This document shows positions 5,809-5,972 of a stretch of 5,972 nt of DNA, in pieces. The notes under the pieces are model-generated. The model saw nothing but the letters and a program-made list of their open reading frames with translations. It was not told the DNA's origin and searched no databases. How positions within the stretch are numbered: position 1 is the stretch's first letter; each line of letters opens with the position of its first letter. The DNA comes from Spirochaetaceae bacterium (GTDB taxonomy: Bacteria; Spirochaetota; Spirochaetia; Treponematales; Breznakiellaceae): assembly GCA_031284295.1 (NCBI GenBank), contig JAITAE010000119.1, forward strand, positions 1-5,972. Reading direction: 5' to 3'. Both the position numbers and the translations under genes were made by a program.

Positions 5809-5872
5809 TCATTCGCAATATCTGGTTTAATACCTCGCCTGCCTTTCCTTATCGGGTTAAGCAGGATGGGAG
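5796..5872. repeat. 11-bp direct repeats flanking a 55-bp segment
   Basis: CAGGATGGGAG occurs at 5796-5806 and again at 5862-5872, so the period is 66 bp. The segment between them carries stop codons in the frame of the coding remnant. This is the layout expected after a small insertion with target duplication, or after partial decay of a longer tandem repeat. Confidence 0.6.
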
Positions 5873-5972
5873 ATCAACGTGCAAAACTTAGGCAAAACAG
5901 CTTAAACGCTGTTTTGTGTTGTGAAGTGAGCTTGCTCCTTAGAGCAGCGATGACGCGACGGCATAGTTGGCG
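5809..5972. other. Right-edge non-coding stretch
   Basis: Apart from the direct repeat and the terminator-like hairpin, I see no gene start, ribosome site or tRNA here. Two minus-strand frames are open to the right edge, one ending at TAA 5941-5939 (ANYAVASSLL) and one at TGA near 5874. Either could be the tail of a gene outside the window, but neither can be supported from so few codons. Confidence 0.35.
5893..5916. terminator. Terminator-like hairpin CAAAACAGC/GCTGTTTTG
   Basis: A perfect nine-base-pair stem closes the six-base loop TTAAAC. The GC core (CAGC/GCTG) is flanked by A4 on one side and T4 on the other, so an RNA from either strand would end in a short U run. It could terminate a gene lying beyond the right edge on the minus strand. 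The short U tract makes this tentative. Confidence 0.45.

Noticed and set aside
5939..5972. C-terminal end of a minus-strand gene (ANYAVASSLL) at the right edge
   Set aside because: Ten codons are too few to support, and a second frame over the same bases is also open.

Overview
The window looks like chromosome of a spirochaete, most likely a Treponema of the gut or termite-gut type. Three things suggest this: a spirochaete-like RF2 sequence, a secreted PEGA-type protein translationally coupled to it, and a large outer-membrane barrel with a treponeme-style N-terminal segment. Short AT-rich intergenic repeats (CATTCAT type) and GC-rich hairpins also fit. The taxonomic call is inference from sequence style, not from a search. 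Every gene I can support lies on the minus strand, so the window is best read from right to left.

Right part (about 5445-5972) is essentially non-coding. It holds a terminator-like hairpin (5893-5916), two 11-bp direct repeats 66 bp apart, and a 34-codon remnant of a protein C-terminus (5704-5808). It also holds a compact 248-bp element (5457-5704) bounded by 17-bp imperfect inverted repeats and packed with GC-rich hairpins. That element ends exactly at the ribosome binding site of the next gene, a 619-aa exported outer-membrane beta-barrel (3585-5444, GTG start) with some resemblance to Wzi-type capsule-assembly barrels.

Middle part is a clear transcription unit. A consensus-like promoter (TTGACA, 17 bp, TATCGT; 3323-3351) sits just downstream of two adjacent 13-bp palindromes (3355-3381). 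It is followed by tRNA-Arg(CCG) (3239-3312), then prfB (peptide chain release factor 2, 3212-2099), then a secreted or anchored PEGA-domain protein (2102-378) whose ATG overlaps the prfB TGA as ATGA. prfB is expressed through a +1 programmed frameshift: a 24-codon leader ends in CUU UGA behind a GGGGG internal Shine-Dalgarno, and the rest of RF2 continues in the next frame. RF2 recognises UGA, so low RF2 favours frameshifting and restores RF2.

Left part (1-377) contains a spacer with a perfect 11-bp hairpin and a purine repeat, then the first 60 codons of another minus-strand gene with a strong AGGAGG site, cut by the window edge.

The observations most worth a second look are the 248-bp inverted-repeat element in the leader of the outer-membrane gene, the tRNA-prfB-PEGA operon with its palindromes and frameshift site, and the 18-bp in-frame minisatellite that splits the second PEGA-like module.
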